NCBI GenBank assembly: GCA_023376005.1
Contig: CM042150.1
Span: forward strand, 76,634,688 to 76,698,687
Source: Doryteuthis pealeii
Taxonomy: Eukaryota > Mollusca > Cephalopoda > Myopsida > Loliginidae
DNA length: 64,000 nt
Direction: 5' to 3'
The position numbers were made by a program, and so were the translations under genes. Under the pieces are notes generated by a model that was not told the DNA's origin, made no database searches, and saw only the letters and a program-made list of their open reading frames with translations. Positions 9,995-20,028 of this stretch are shown one piece after another; position 1 is the first letter of the stretch, and each line of letters starts with the position of its first letter.

Positions 9995-10305
9995 TTTTGT
10001 TATAACAAAGCAATAATGCCATGTAATTATTTTACATTTACATCTTGAAGAACTACGTATAAACCTAGTATTGAATAGGAATAATTATTTTAGTAAGATA
10101 AATATGTTGTTAATTTTTTTTCTTTTTAAATTTTTAAATTTAAATTCTATGTAATTACTTACATCTTGCAGCAACATGGCTTCCTACAAAACTCTTTGAA
10201 ATTCAAACAGAATGGTATAAATATCATAATATAAGAAATATACAATGCCGTGAAGCAACATGGCTTCTTGCTGATAATTGTTTATTGTTAGAAATACTTA
10301 CTGAT
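9995..10305 (+). repeat. Dispersed repeat F, copy 1
   Basis: It shares TGTAATTATTTTA, TCTTGAAGAACT-type words and AACATGGCTTCTTGCTGATR with 47160-47390. ACATGGCTTC also occurs twice within this copy (10175 and 10258). There is no coding frame and the family is unidentified. Confidence 0.5.
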
Positions 10306-10360
10306 GGAAATCCCTTTTACTAGTGATGAAAAAGAACATATTTTTTACATTTATTCTTCC

Positions 10361-10676
10361 CTAAAACTAATAATTTCAATTTATATGGTTTCAAGTATTC
10401 CTATCTAATACTAATAATTTTTACAGTTATATGATTAAAAGTATTCCTATCTAATACTAATAATTTGCACTGTTATATAGTTTCAAGTATTCCTATCTAA
10501 TACTAATAATTTACACCGTTATATCGTTTGAATTATTCCTCTCTAAAACTAATAATTTCCAATTGTATGGTTTTGAAGTATTCCTATCTAAGACTAATAA
10601 TTTCCACAGTTATATAGTTTCAAGTATTCCTTTCTAATACTAATAATTTCTACAGTTGTTTGGTTTCAAGTATTCC
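10361..10676. repeat. 46-bp minisatellite, about seven units
   Basis: Units start near 10361, 10405, 10451, 10497, 10543, 10588 and 10634, a period of 44-46 bp. Each has CTAATACTAATAATTT or a close variant, then a variable CAGTTATATAG block and TCAAGTATTCCT. Units differ from one another at several places, so the array is not recent. Confidence 0.9.
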
Positions 10677-10869
10677 TCACATTCTGCTGGGTTTAGTAAG
10701 TATATATACCAAATTTGGTTACTGTACATTAAACCATTTGGCAATCTATAGATGTCAGGCAAAGTCTTTCCAATTAATAATGTACATTGTGTTAATTGTT
10801 ACACCATGTAAATATTTGTTGCTTTGTTTTCTTCTATATGATCATAAATACAAATGGCACAACAGATAT

Positions 10870-11235
10870 AAAGGGTTGAGTTAATTCAGTTCTAAGTGAT
10901 AATCATCTATAAATTGCAGGTTCAATCATGACTATGGGTGAAAATAACATAGAATACTTAACATAGCTTAACACTTGTACCCGTTCATGGTTAACGGAAT
11001 GAGAACAGTCTAGCCCTGTGGATTTAATAAAGGATTCAGTTCAATGATCCATGAAGGCTCCTGAGATTAACTAGAAGGTTCCAGAGTTTGACATTTGACA
11101 ATAAACACCTGAAGCAGGCTAGTGGAAACATTGGCCAAAATGTTGTGTATATAACAATAAAGAAAAGACAACTGTCCAATAATCTAAATTATACAAATTA
11201 TCAAGCCTCAATTCCAAAGTTCAGACAAATAATTT
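10870..11235 (+). repeat. tRNA-headed SINE with Penelope-like tail, copy 1
   Basis: A B-box-like GCAGGTTCAATCATG lies at 10916-10930, with a weak A-box-like AGGGTTGAGTTAATTCAG upstream at 10872. The tail at 11107-11230 has CCTGAAGCAGGCTAGTGGAA, AACATTGGCCAAAATGTTGT, ACAATAAAG and TATCAAGCCTCA. The same ordered words occur in the Penelope-like tail at 22681-22810. A related copy is at 16890-17285. Confidence 0.55.
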
Positions 11236-11465
11236 ATATATTTATGTATGTGTGATTAAAATTTAATTCTAAAAGTGCCTGTAATTGTAAAATAGTTTAT
11301 GTGCTCAATACTCAAAAGTGTTAAACAATATCACAATATATTATCCATTATAAAAAATTTAAACTAGGGTAAAAACTCACAATTCTGCATTTCACGGCTA
11401 CAATAATCAGGGGAACTGGTTATTCAGATGTGTGAATTACCAGCTCACCTGACAATTATTTATAC

Positions 11466-11516
<51 letters not shown>

Positions 11517-11855
11517 AGTTTCTAAAGAAAAATTACAGACCAAGTGAATGCCCTTTCACTTAAAAAAATAAATGGTTGAGAGAAAAATTCCTTTTTTATC
11601 AGTTCCTTCAAAATTTAAAACAATTGTTTTGAAATATCGATATGCTTAAAACTGAGATCTTCTGTGGAGACAGTATAACATGGAGATTGTAAATAATTTT
11701 ATTGCACTTCTGATTAAAAATATTATTGCATAGAAAACATTTGATTAGCTGCTCTTGTTCAAAGGTTTATTAACCATTAGAGTGTTGCCATAGAAACCCA
11801 AACCAGCCAGGAAGACATAAAAGCAAAGTTGGCAAATTACCAATCCTTTTTTCAG
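11236..11855. other. AT-rich stretch with one (TA)n tract
   Basis: The only clear feature is the (TA)n run at 11469-11511. The rest shows no shared repeat, open frame or promoter-like structure that I can support. Confidence 0.6.
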
Positions 11856-12095
11856 TGCTGGGTGGATGAGAATTAAACAACAGCTTAGTTGTAGGGTCCT
11901 TCCCTTTCCCACAAAGCAGCATGTGCCCCCTCACCTAAAAGGGATAGAAGCTGGGTTTATTGCTCAATGCTTGAAGGGAATGCTGACAGATGCTAAGCAT
12001 TTTTTTCGACTTGCCCCACAAGAGGTTTGCTTCCTGGAAGGCACCCATAAACCTTGTGTCACATTTTGGTTTTGAGGGAAGTTGAATAAATACCC
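11856..12095 (+). repeat. Dispersed repeat B, copy 2
   Basis: CCTAAAAGGGATAGAAGCTG and TTTATTGCTCAATGCTTGA align with 47650-47690. GTTGAATAAATACC closes the copy as in the other two. The 69-codon frame here lies within the repeat and is not conserved in the other copies. Confidence 0.55.
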
Positions 12096-12139
12096 TATTC
12101 AGTTAGCAGAAGGATGAATGACAGAGGGTAAAAATGGGT

Positions 12140-12345
12140 ATTCAGTATTGTTTGAATTCAGAGTTTTCCTTCTTCTTGATTGATTACCATAACATGGCTA
12201 AAGAGCCTAGTATACCTTACTGTTTGCCTGTAGCTGGAGTAAGAAGGGAAAATATGGATTCATGACTTTTAACAGCTTTATCCAAAATCTGAGCTATGCT
12301 AGCCAAGTCTATTTCCTATGATGATAATTTATGTCATGTGAGCCT
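12140..12345 (-). repeat. tRNA-derived SINE, family C, headless copy
   Basis: The minus strand reads AGTCATGAATCCATATTTTC, CTCCAGCTACAGG and GAAGAAGGAAAACTCTGAAT, which align with the body of the well-preserved SINE at 50930-51205. The tRNA-like head is decayed. Confidence 0.6.
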
Positions 12346-13200
12346 CTATTTACTCTACAAATATCTCCATTCTTTCCAATTAGTGTATATTTCACTGTCA
12401 TAAAACCAAGCTACTTTCACCTTCAGTTATGCAAAACACACAGATTATGGTTTTGCTTTTCAACCATATTTAATATCTGCTGCATTCTTGACATCAAGCT
12501 CTACATCAGCCCTATATCGGCACTACACATTTCACACAGCAATTTTCCTTATATATATTGTTGTGTGGTGCATCATAATTAAGTTTTTGGAGCATGATGG
12601 GTAGTCTAGTTTACCTTGCATGGCATTCTGGAAAGAAGATTATTTTTTAATAAATTAATATTAATATATATACAAATATGTATATTGAAATGTTGGTTCC
12701 ACATATTCTTCTTACATAAAATTGATAAAAATGACATAGTCTATATATGGAAATAATGCTAATAACACTTAGAAAATGCTGAAAAAATATCAGCAGTCAA
12801 AGAGGATAGTTTTCCCAAAATATTGCAAACAAGGAACTGTGATTCAAAGACACTTATATAAAATCTTTTTGTATCTAAAATGCTCTGGCTGGATTTAAGA
12901 TGTCTTCTATAATTCAGATCTTGGATGAATTTCTCAGAAATCTTCTCAATTGTATTTGAGCTTAACAAGACCATTCGTAGGTTCTCCCTTTCTACATCTG
13001 CTTTATGTATTTTAAAACAAATTTTAAGACACATATTACAACTTGTGGCTTTTTCTTCTCAGTTAATTTAATATTAGGTTTATTATTTTCTGGTTCATTA
13101 AGCTATTAATATGGTTTGAATAATCAATGACAAGTTTCTAATAACATAAGTACTTTAACAATATCATTAAGAATATCTATTTTTGGACACTTTAGAAATG
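12346..13200. other. Unassigned AT-rich stretch
   Basis: Open frames of 83 codons (plus, 12331-12582) and 91 codons (minus, 12759-13034) exist. Neither shows a motif I recognise nor convincing splice or Kozak context. I treat them as chance frames. Confidence 0.4.
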
Positions 13201-13211
13201 AATTAATTCTA

Positions 13212-13411
13212 AAATGTAGGTTATGCATTTTCATCATCAGCTTGTGATAACTTTTCTCTCCACCCATCTCTATCAGTTATTGCTCCTGCCAGGTCTTCAG
13301 CACAGTATCCAGTATTCATACAGAGCTGATTGATGTAGTTTTTTGCTGGTTGACCCACACTAATGTCTCCATGTGTAGGTGCTCATAGGATAAGATCACT
13401 TATGAGGTTAT
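13212..13411 (-). pseudogene. LINE-2-type family (here named LINE-T), 3' part, original orientation
   Basis: On the minus strand the frame reads NLISDLIL, then THGDISVGQPAKNYINQLC, TGYCAEDLAGAITDRD and GWREK, ending near TGATGATGAAAA. It is the C-terminal end of a non-LTR ORF2 type that I recognise from many invertebrate genomes. Copies in this window are at 19090-19435, 38803-39170 and 47871-48240. It joins head-to-head at about 13411 with the inverted upstream part of the same element. Confidence 0.75.
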
Positions 13412-13825
13412 CACTACTGCATAGCCTAGAGAAGGCAGCAAGTGCCATTGGCCTCCATGTGAAAGATAAAACAGAGTTCATGAAATTAGTAAACCAATTC
13501 ACATACTTACGTAGTAATATCTCCTCTACAGAAATTGATGTCAATACATGCATAAAAAAGGCATTTGCTGCTATAGAGAAATTTTTGCTCCTACTGAAAT
13601 TTGATCTTTCAGATAAGATAAAGTGAGAATTCTTCCAAGCTGTAACTGTGTCAGTGTTACTGTATATCTGCATCAATTCGAACCTAATGAAATACTTGGA
13701 GACAAATCTGAATGGGAACTGCTGCATGCTGTCTTGAATAAATCCAGGAAGCAGCAAACCATAAAAGAACAGATGTATGGCCACTTGCCTCCTATCACAC
13801 AAACCATTCAGGTAAGATGAACATG
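13411..13825 (+). pseudogene. LINE-T, inverted 5' part (twin-priming product)
   Basis: On the plus strand the frame reads LLHSLEKAASAIGLHV, KLVNQFTYLRSNISSTEIDV and KFDLSDKIK. After a frameshift it reads SEFFQAVTVSVLLY, AVLNKSRKQQ and GHLPPITQTIQVR. These are the RT-thumb and C-terminal words that precede the NLISDLIL segment in the intact family. They lie inverted relative to it, with only about 13 codons missing at the junction. This is the classical 5' inversion of target-primed reverse transcription. Confidence 0.75.
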
Positions 13826-14400
13826 TTTATTCAAATCAACTATATTCTGTAAAATTATACCATAATAGTAAAAGTTTGTTAAAACTCAGCTTTGTTCTTC
13901 ATTGCTGAAGTTAACCAACTTTCTGCCTTATCAGTAATAATAGAGTAACTGTTTTAGAAAGGAAAAGGACATGTCAGAATATAAACATGGGTTTGGTATA
14001 TAATTATATAATGAGACATGATTTAGTGATTAACCCTTTGAAAAGCAATAATAAGGTTTGATACTTCAGGCTCATTATATCTATTGTTCAATGAACTATT
14101 TTGTCAAGTAATAATATTGTATTCAGGGATTGTAGTATTTAGCTATTGAAAATGTCTGTATCTTGCACTGGCCTCATTCAGACATCTTACAAACGTGTAA
14201 GTGATGGATCTAATGTGAAATATCCCTAATCTACATATCAAAAAACTTGGTAATATTGTTTACGGTTGAACAGTTCCCTGAGAATGTGAGTGTACAAGAT
14301 TGAAACAGTTTTGATACCTGTCAAAGTTCTTGATGATGCATTTAACTTACACAGAAAAACTCCAAGAAAATCATCAAAGATTGGGTTGTCTATAACTACT
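13826..14400. other. AT-rich stretch without a clear feature
   Basis: A segment at 14150-14240 shares GCCTCATTCA and ACAAACGTGT with 26435-26540, suggesting a diffuse repeat pair. Nothing else is seen. Confidence 0.4.
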
Positions 14401-14720
14401 GTTTTCAGAACTACAAAGAAGTTAATATAGTTTAAGTAACAAAAGTACTATTGCATTATATACTTTTATTTACTTTTACTGTTTTCAGAACTACAAAGAA
14501 GTTAATATAGTTTAAGTAACAAAAGTACTATTGCATTATATACTTTTATTTACTTTTACTGTTTTCAGAACTACAAAGAAGTTAATATAGTTTAAGTAAC
14601 AAAAGTACTATTGCATTATATACTTTTATTTACTTTTACTGTTTTCAGAACTACAAAGAAGTTAATATAGTTTAAGTAACAAAAGGACTATTGCATTATA
14701 TACTTTTATTTATTTATTTT
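14401..14720. repeat. 80-bp minisatellite, four units
   Basis: Units start at 14401, 14481, 14561 and 14641, each beginning GTTTTCAGAACTACAAAGAA. The first three are identical by eye. The fourth differs by AAAAGGACTA for AAAAGTACTA and by its decayed end. Near-perfect identity indicates recent expansion, or an assembly-sensitive region. No coding frame is maintained. Confidence 0.97.
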
Positions 14721-15029
14721 TAGAATGAATCGATTTTTAACTGGTTGTAATACTGTATGCAAAAGAAATAAAATTACCTCATTTAAAAAAAAAATTAATC
14801 AAGATAATGTAATGTTTTACAAAAATGTTATTGGACATCAAACGTTATTTTCTTGTGAAACATTAATGTGAAAGTCTGAGTTTTCAGTATTTGATTAGAT
14901 TTATTTTTTTTTTATACTGAGACACTTCCTGTATTATTAGCACTTCTATTTGTCTATAGGTTTGAGTTTATGGCATCAGTCATGCTGGTAAGGAGAGAAT
15001 GCAGGGGCAATGATAGACTGAAATCCTTT

Positions 15030-15230
15030 TAGATCACATGAATAAATAGATGAAAGAAAGAAAGAAAGAAAAAGTGAAGAGAATAAGTCAGAATTAAAGA
15101 AAAATTGGAAAATGAAAACAGATCACAAAGGGACACACAGAAGAAAAAGGACTAAATATAAAGAGTCATAAAAAGTAAAAAGAACAAAATGAAAGATAGG
15201 ATTGAGTAGAGTAATCTACCCTTTAATTTT
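15030..15230. repeat. Purine-rich tract with (GAAA)n core
   Basis: GAAAGAAAGAAAGAAAG near 15053-15070 starts a long A/G-rich stretch with few pyrimidines on this strand. Some 300 bp before it (14721-15030) hold nothing recognised. Confidence 0.7.
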
Positions 15231-15328
15231 GGCTAGATGATTTGTTTAGAAATATTAAATGATATATCTATGTATATATTACATGGGAAACAGAAATCAC
15301 CATTACTCTGTAGTAGGACCAGGACATG

Positions 15329-15391
<63 letters not shown>

Positions 15392-15501
15392 ATGGAAAGG
15401 GAATTGAATCCGACAATATGAGGAAAAAATGAGTAAAGAAAAGAAATGTAGATGGATAAAAATGAATTTTATCGATATCACTTTTAATCGATATCACTTA
15501 C

Positions 15502-15531
<30 letters not shown>
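15329..15531. repeat. Compound (TA)n-(TG)n microsatellite and a second (TA)n tract
   Basis: (TA)n at about 15329-15355 changes into (TG)n to 15387. A second (TA)n lies at 15506-15531. Between them are a GAATCCGACAATATGAGG word, inversely matched at 15720-15738, and a 16-bp tandem duplication around ATCGATATCACTT. Confidence 0.9.
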
Positions 15532-15532
<1 letters not shown>

Positions 15533-15725
15533 AGGTGAAGTAAAAGGAAAAGTGAACAAAAATAATGACACAAACAAGTCCAAGTAGGAGAGATATATTT
15601 TGTCCTTCTGATGCAAAGAACATCCCCAGTCAACTGCAGATGTTCAGAAGGATGAAATATATCTCTCCTACTTGGACTTGTTTGAGTCATTATTTTTGTT
15701 CACTTATCCTTTTAACTCACCTCAT
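15532..15725. repeat. Foldback inverted repeat, arms about 85 bp
   Basis: The left arm runs from TGAGGTGAAGTAAAAGGAAA through AAGTCCAAGTAGGAGAGATA to CTTCTGA. The right arm is its near-perfect reverse complement, ending ACTCACCTCA at 15725. A loop of about 30 bp lies near 15612-15640. The symmetrical open frames on both strands, both reading SPTWTC or TSPSRRDIF, simply reflect the palindrome. (TA)n tracts flank it at 15506-15531 and 15759-15797. Confidence 0.9.
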
Positions 15726-15751
15726 ACTGTCGGATTTTACTCCAACCCTCC

Positions 15752-15758
<7 letters not shown>

Positions 15759-15797
<39 letters not shown>
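15759..15797. repeat. (TA)n microsatellite
   Basis: A pure dinucleotide run on the right side of the foldback. A third (TA)n lies at 16000-16018. Confidence 0.95.
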
Positions 15798-15799
<2 letters not shown>

Positions 15800-15879
15800 C
15801 TAATATAGTTTACTATATCTATAAGTAAAGAGTGCTCAATATTATTAAGTTAGGTTAGCAAACACCAGAATAAACAGTG

Positions 15880-15970
15880 CTTGGTAACAGACAGTTTCTC
15901 ACCAATTTGATTTTCAAATCAACTTTGATTTAACAATTGCATAGGCAAGAAACTGTCAGTCATCAAGTGC
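15880..15970. repeat. Imperfect inverted repeat around GACAGTTTCT
   Basis: GACAGTTTCT at about 15889 is matched in reverse by AGAAACTGTC at about 15948. The outer parts, AACAGTGCTTGG and CAAGTGCTGTT, also pair imperfectly. It may be a decayed small foldback transposon. Confidence 0.5.
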
Positions 15971-16045
15971 TGTTGACTTCATGTCTTCCCTAAACTCATA
16001 TATATATATATATATATACACACACAAAGTTACATTGTATATTAC

Positions 16046-16612
16046 TCACAAATATATGCACCCTCTAGGTGAAAGTACTTAAGTGTTGATATGATAAAAT
16101 GAGAAAGGCTAATGAAACTAAATAAGAATGCAAAAAGATTTGAAACACAGGGGTGTATAATCGAAAGGTAGAACAACTGAAACTCATGCTTCCATCACTC
16201 CTGTCTTTCATTGCTAAATTTTCCTAATTTAACTATTTAGTTTAAATAGGAAGTAAAGAATAAAATTCTTTAATGGATTTCTTTTAAGATTTATCCCCAA
16301 ATTTTTTTTCTCATATTCATTAAGATAAAACCAAACAATTATAAATCACATATTTATTAAAATCAAATTCTTAAGATCAATATGCAAATTAGCCTTCCCA
16401 TTCACCCTGTAAACCGCTATTTTGTTGTATATATTAATAAAATTACATGTTATTAGTATGTAGATATGGCCAGCAGAATTAATAGTGAAAAACAATTTTA
16501 TCAATAATTGAGGTTTACATAAAAATAAAATCATGGAGTATATGATGTAAATAACTTGAGTAGTGGTATAGTTTTGGTTACAGACAGACAAACACCCGAT
16601 CTCCATTATAAT
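16046..16612 (-). mobile_element. Repeat Y, copy 2
   Basis: It aligns with 4645-5298 over most of its length, sharing AAAGGCTAATGAAACTAAAT, ATTAGCCTTCCC, ATTTTGTTGTATAT and CAATAATTGAGGTTTA. The 3' hairpin is mutated here (CACCTAGAGGGTG) and CTAG is replaced by TGAG. It directly adjoins a tRNA-like SINE in the same orientation. Confidence 0.6.
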
Positions 16613-16805
16613 TTGTCGGGTTGGCCTAAAGTCAGTATCAGCCAGACAGTGAGGGAGTCTATCCCCTTTTCCTAGCACTAAACACAGCTACCACCCACTC
16701 CTCACTTTAATGCACAGATCCCTGTAATACTCAAATGTTGAGTTGGCGAGGTTGTGGTTCCTGGGCGGACGCTCTATTGACTGAGCTAAACCGAAGTAAA
16801 TGTTA
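16613..16805 (-). repeat. tRNA-derived SINE, family H, copy 1
   Basis: On the minus strand TTAGCTCAGTCAATAGAGCG is a near-canonical tRNA D-arm/A box. It is followed by a decayed B-box region around AGGAACCACAACCTCG. The body ends GGGGATAGACTCCCTCACTG and TGGCTGATACTGACTTTAGG. Related copies lie at 39203-39455, 43860-43930 (body only) and 59955-60150. Confidence 0.75.
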
Positions 16806-16889
16806 CTAAAGTTTAAGTCTATAAGTTTTCTTCTAGTAAATTCAAGATTACAAAGAAATAATCATTCACTGATGTCACCAGATTTTTTT

Positions 16890-17285
16890 CAGGACAATGG
16901 TATAGTGGATATAAGCATTGGTTAAAAACATCTAGTTAACTAGTGGGTGTAAGTTCAATCCCTAGATTAGGAAGTGTATGATAAATAAACAATGTCTGGT
17001 GGGAGAGATAAATGATATCTCAAGGAGAAATTGACTGATACAATATATCCTTAAAGAATTGACTGTGGAATGAGAGCAATCTACTCTCATAAATTGAATA
17101 ATGGATTTGGTTTTGAATTCCCAGAAAGTTACCACCAATTGTGATAGATACCAGAAGAAGGCCAGAGGGTTAAATGACTGAAATGTTGAGACTATAATAG
17201 CAATCAAGATAAAGACACCAATCCACCTACTCCAGAGAATAATAATCATAGTTCCTCATCTCAAAGATGCACAGAAAATTTATTG
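16890..17285 (+). repeat. tRNA-headed SINE with Penelope-like tail, copy 2
   Basis: The A-box-like ATGGTATAGTGGATATAAGC at 16898 and B-box-like GTAAGTTCAATCCCTAG near 16950 form a tRNA-like head. The tail has ACCAGAAGAAGGCCAGAGGG, CTGAAATGTTGAGACTAT, AAGATAAAGA and CCTCATCTCAAAGATGCA, similar to the tails at 11107 and 22681. The minus-strand 95-codon frame across it is incidental. Confidence 0.65.
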
Positions 17286-17695
17286 AAGAAATGTAAATGA
17301 GATTTTAAAAAAAATAATTCATGTACAAAAGAATATAACAAGTTTGAAAGATATGATGTTATCTTTGTCTAAACCCTGAAAATGAATTATTTTGTCTGAT
17401 TTATACTTTGAATGTTTGATCAAAACAAGTATGTTTTTCTCTTTTTGCTGAACAAAATGGCTACCTCAAACGTCAAAATAGGCAAAAAATATCACAAACT
17501 TGAAAATAAGCAACAGTAATCTATCTTTGTGATTCTGAAGGAGAAAAATAATGTCCTGAGATTAAAATATCTTTAGGTGGTGATTATCAGGATGAATTTA
17601 TGAGACAGTCGAGTCAGAATTGAAAAATGAATGAAGGAGAATTGAATATGACAATGTAAACAGACACCCTCTTTTATAAATTCTTACTAGCCATA
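17286..17695. other. AT-rich stretch without recognised features
   Basis: No repeat partner, open frame or regulatory structure could be supported. Confidence 0.5.
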
Positions 17696-17699
17696 AGTC

Positions 17700-17990
17700 A
17701 ATATAGTCAGAGTCAGTTCATAGATGGCTGAACTACCAGTGATTCTCTGATTAATGTAAGGAGTAATAGATACTGACAATCATAAAGAATAATTCAAAAA
17801 GTTACAATGTTTAGAGATAATGACTGTTTGCATGAAGAATTTTGATGGTGGGAGATGAAACTCTTACATTCATATGCATTGTAATATCACATGTTGAACA
17901 AGCAATACTGTTGATTGATCAGTGAAGGTGTTTAGATAATATTTCAAGAATATATCTGTTGATACTGAATTTTATACATTACAGTACCTG
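17700..17990. repeat. Dispersed repeat G, copy 1
   Basis: It shares GTTCA...GCTGAACTAC, GATAATGACTGTTTGCA and CTCTTACATTCAT with 25720-25990, in the same order. No coding content. Confidence 0.5.
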
Positions 17991-18079
17991 CAAAAGCAAT
18001 AACCTCACCTATTTGTCTTCTTTTTTTTTTGAGGACTGGGAAATTGGATAGAAGTGAAAGGAAAATGGATGCCAATAAA

Positions 18080-18470
18080 TATAGATAGAATATCTACTTA
18101 ACACTAATGCCCTTAGGTAAGGCATGAATCAATTTATTTTCCTCCCAGCTAAGTGTAAAATATCAGAGATGACTTAGTCCTCTAGTGTTGGGTTACTAAT
18201 CAGTTTGAAGAAGAACAAACCAGAATTCAAAACTGTAAGTTGGAGTCACTAAGCCCTGGATTGCTGTTTTGTGAGTCAGAGAGGGGAGACAAGTCAAAAA
18301 ACAGAATGTGATAAATTTATCTGAAGGCAGACTGACTAGTGATCAGAGTCTGTCAGAAGGATAGATTATATTGCATTGACTATTACACCACTTTGAGGAA
18401 AAATCTGTTTCTGCCTTCCAGAGTTTTGAGATAGGACAATGATACTAAGCAATATTTGAGTAATTTAAGG
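18080..18470 (+). repeat. SINE family C relative, headless copy
   Basis: GGTAAGGCATGAATC, TAGTGTTGGGTTACTAATCA, GAATTCAAAACT, AAGTTGGAGTCACTAAGCCC and AATTTATCTGAAGG align in order with 20160-20470. No tRNA head is visible. Confidence 0.6.
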
Positions 18471-18499
18471 AGAAAGTTTTGATGGCTTGGACCAGATTG

Positions 18500-18745
18500 G
18501 TTGAAGCTCAGACCAGAGATGGATACACTAGTGTAGGTCAGCCCAAACTACAATCCAAATTGAGAATCTGTGATATGGTTTAAAGATGGCTGTACACCAA
18601 TGGGACCCATTCAACTTGAAAGATCTGGAATAATGAGCCAAAAATCCCAGGAGGTTAATTTGCCAAACTTATTGAAGCATAATACAAGAAACATGTAATT
18701 TCTAACTGCTGTAAAAATTATCTTTGTAGAGGATCAATGGCCAAC
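18500..18745 (+). pseudogene. Tc1/mariner transposase C-terminal remnant
   Basis: Across frameshifts the plus strand reads QIENL, then YGLKMAVHQWDPFNLKDLE, a stop, WAKNPRRLICQ, TRNM and a KLSL-like end. This corresponds to the C-terminal region of Tc1-like transposases, where an IENLW...LKxxV...P.NLxxLE...EEW.KIP pattern is usual. In a working enzyme it follows the third catalytic acidic residue of the DDE domain, which cuts and joins DNA at TIRs. The N-terminal DNA-binding region and most catalytic residues are absent. TIRs were not found. Confidence 0.7.
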
Positions 18746-18799
18746 TGGGTTGACATTCCATGGGTCTTATAATATTTCTGTTATCCAATTTGCAACTTA

Positions 18800-18935
18800 A
18801 TAATAATAATTCAGGGTATTGGTTTGTGCATGCCCAATCATGATAATTTCCCCAAAGAAGATAACAATATTAATTATAATAAATTACTTTTAAAATTTAT
18901 TTGCAATTAATTATAAATTCTATAAACAGGATGGG
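18800..18935 (+). repeat. Repeat M fragment (GATAA-box repeat)
   Basis: CCAATCATGATAATTTCCCC followed by AAAGAAGATAACA matches 23138-23175 and, less well, the CTCAAGGGAGATAACTCC copies at 55.3-55.9 kb and 63.7 kb. A short (AAT) tract precedes it, as at 23095 and 55785. Confidence 0.5.
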
Positions 18936-19089
18936 ATTTGATACCAAGCTTACTGGCCACAGAAGGTGGTTTTTATGTGTGCATAACTAATAATCATAAA
19001 AAGTAGTTTGGATGTTGAAATACTTACTGATTCATTTAAAAAAAGAAAACTCAATCATTGTAAGTGAAAGTCATTGGAAAAGTAGTTAA

Positions 19090-19435
19090 AAACCACTCAT
19101 CATCAGCATTAGGTTGACAGCACAGATTCCAATGACTCTCTCTTTCTCACCACCTCTCTATTGTCATCACCCCCTGGAACATCTTCTGCATGCATCTGAA
19201 ATCTGTACAGAGCTAATTGATGTAGATTTTTACTGCTCAGCCTACACATATAAGTTTATCCTTGCTTCTCCAGCAGTGTTCAACTGCTAGAGAAGCAAGA
19301 ATAAACTTCATTCTTTTACCTTCTTTGTTTTACATAGACGGTTTGTGTGATAGGAGGCAAGTGGCCATACAGCTGTATTCTTGTGAGGTACAGCTTCTGA
19401 ATCAGTAATTTCTCTTCATGGTAAGCATTCGGGGC
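19090..19435 (-). pseudogene. LINE-T 3' fragment, copy 2
   Basis: On the minus strand it reads the family words around CAGCTGTATGGCCACTTGCC, GAGAAGCAAGGATAAACTTA and GTACAGATTTCAGATGCATG, ending near a TGATGATGAG word at 19092. It contains an inverted duplication at 19252-19309, where the GCTTCTCCAGCAGT segment is repeated in reverse. Frame is lost throughout. Confidence 0.65.
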
Positions 19436-20028
19436 AATCAAAGATAAATTGGTTGTGCTTATCTCCCCTTTTTACAATGAAAGATATTCTACCTTTGCAA
19501 AGTAAAAGCTATGTTGCATAACTTGAATGATGCAACCCCAAATATTCCCTAAAATATTGAATAACCATATTGTAAGGAAATAAGACAGAAAAATGTCAAA
19601 GGGTGAGGGAATGCTTTTGTTAGGTACTTTAACAGAGACTAAATAAATTACCAAAGGTATATTTCTGCTAAATATTTTGGAGATGTTTCTTTTATAGATT
19701 TTCAATTTTTAACTTTTTAATAGTCAACAAGAAATGTATAAGCTGAACTATTACAAAAATTAGTATTGTGTATGTTAAGGCAGTCCATCGATGTTGATTG
19801 TCTCACTTTCTCAGAAGATATAGAAAAATTGAAAGTGCTTGAAGGATAGCATAGATCACCATCAGCACTATCTTGAATTGAGTGGTTGAACTTAGTGGTA
19901 TGGAAAGTCCAAGATGACCAACAGCTGGATAAGTGGGAGTGCAGGTAGCATTAATGGTTACCAATAAATGGAGGCAGTGGGCCAAATTCAAATTCCAACT
20001 GAGACTATATACATAATATCATAGTGTA
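19436..20028. other. Unassigned stretch with two short minus-strand frames
   Basis: Frames at 19472-19705 (77 codons, hydrophobic) and 19803-19991 (62 codons) show no motif I recognise and no supporting splice or start context. I regard them as chance. Confidence 0.4.

Noticed and set aside
12759..13034. 91-codon minus-strand frame as a gene
   Set aside because: No motif, splice or start support, and composition close to background.
13383..13802. 139-codon minus-strand frame
   Set aside because: It is mostly antisense to the inverted LINE-T segment; only its last residues (NLISDLIL) are true LINE coding sequence.
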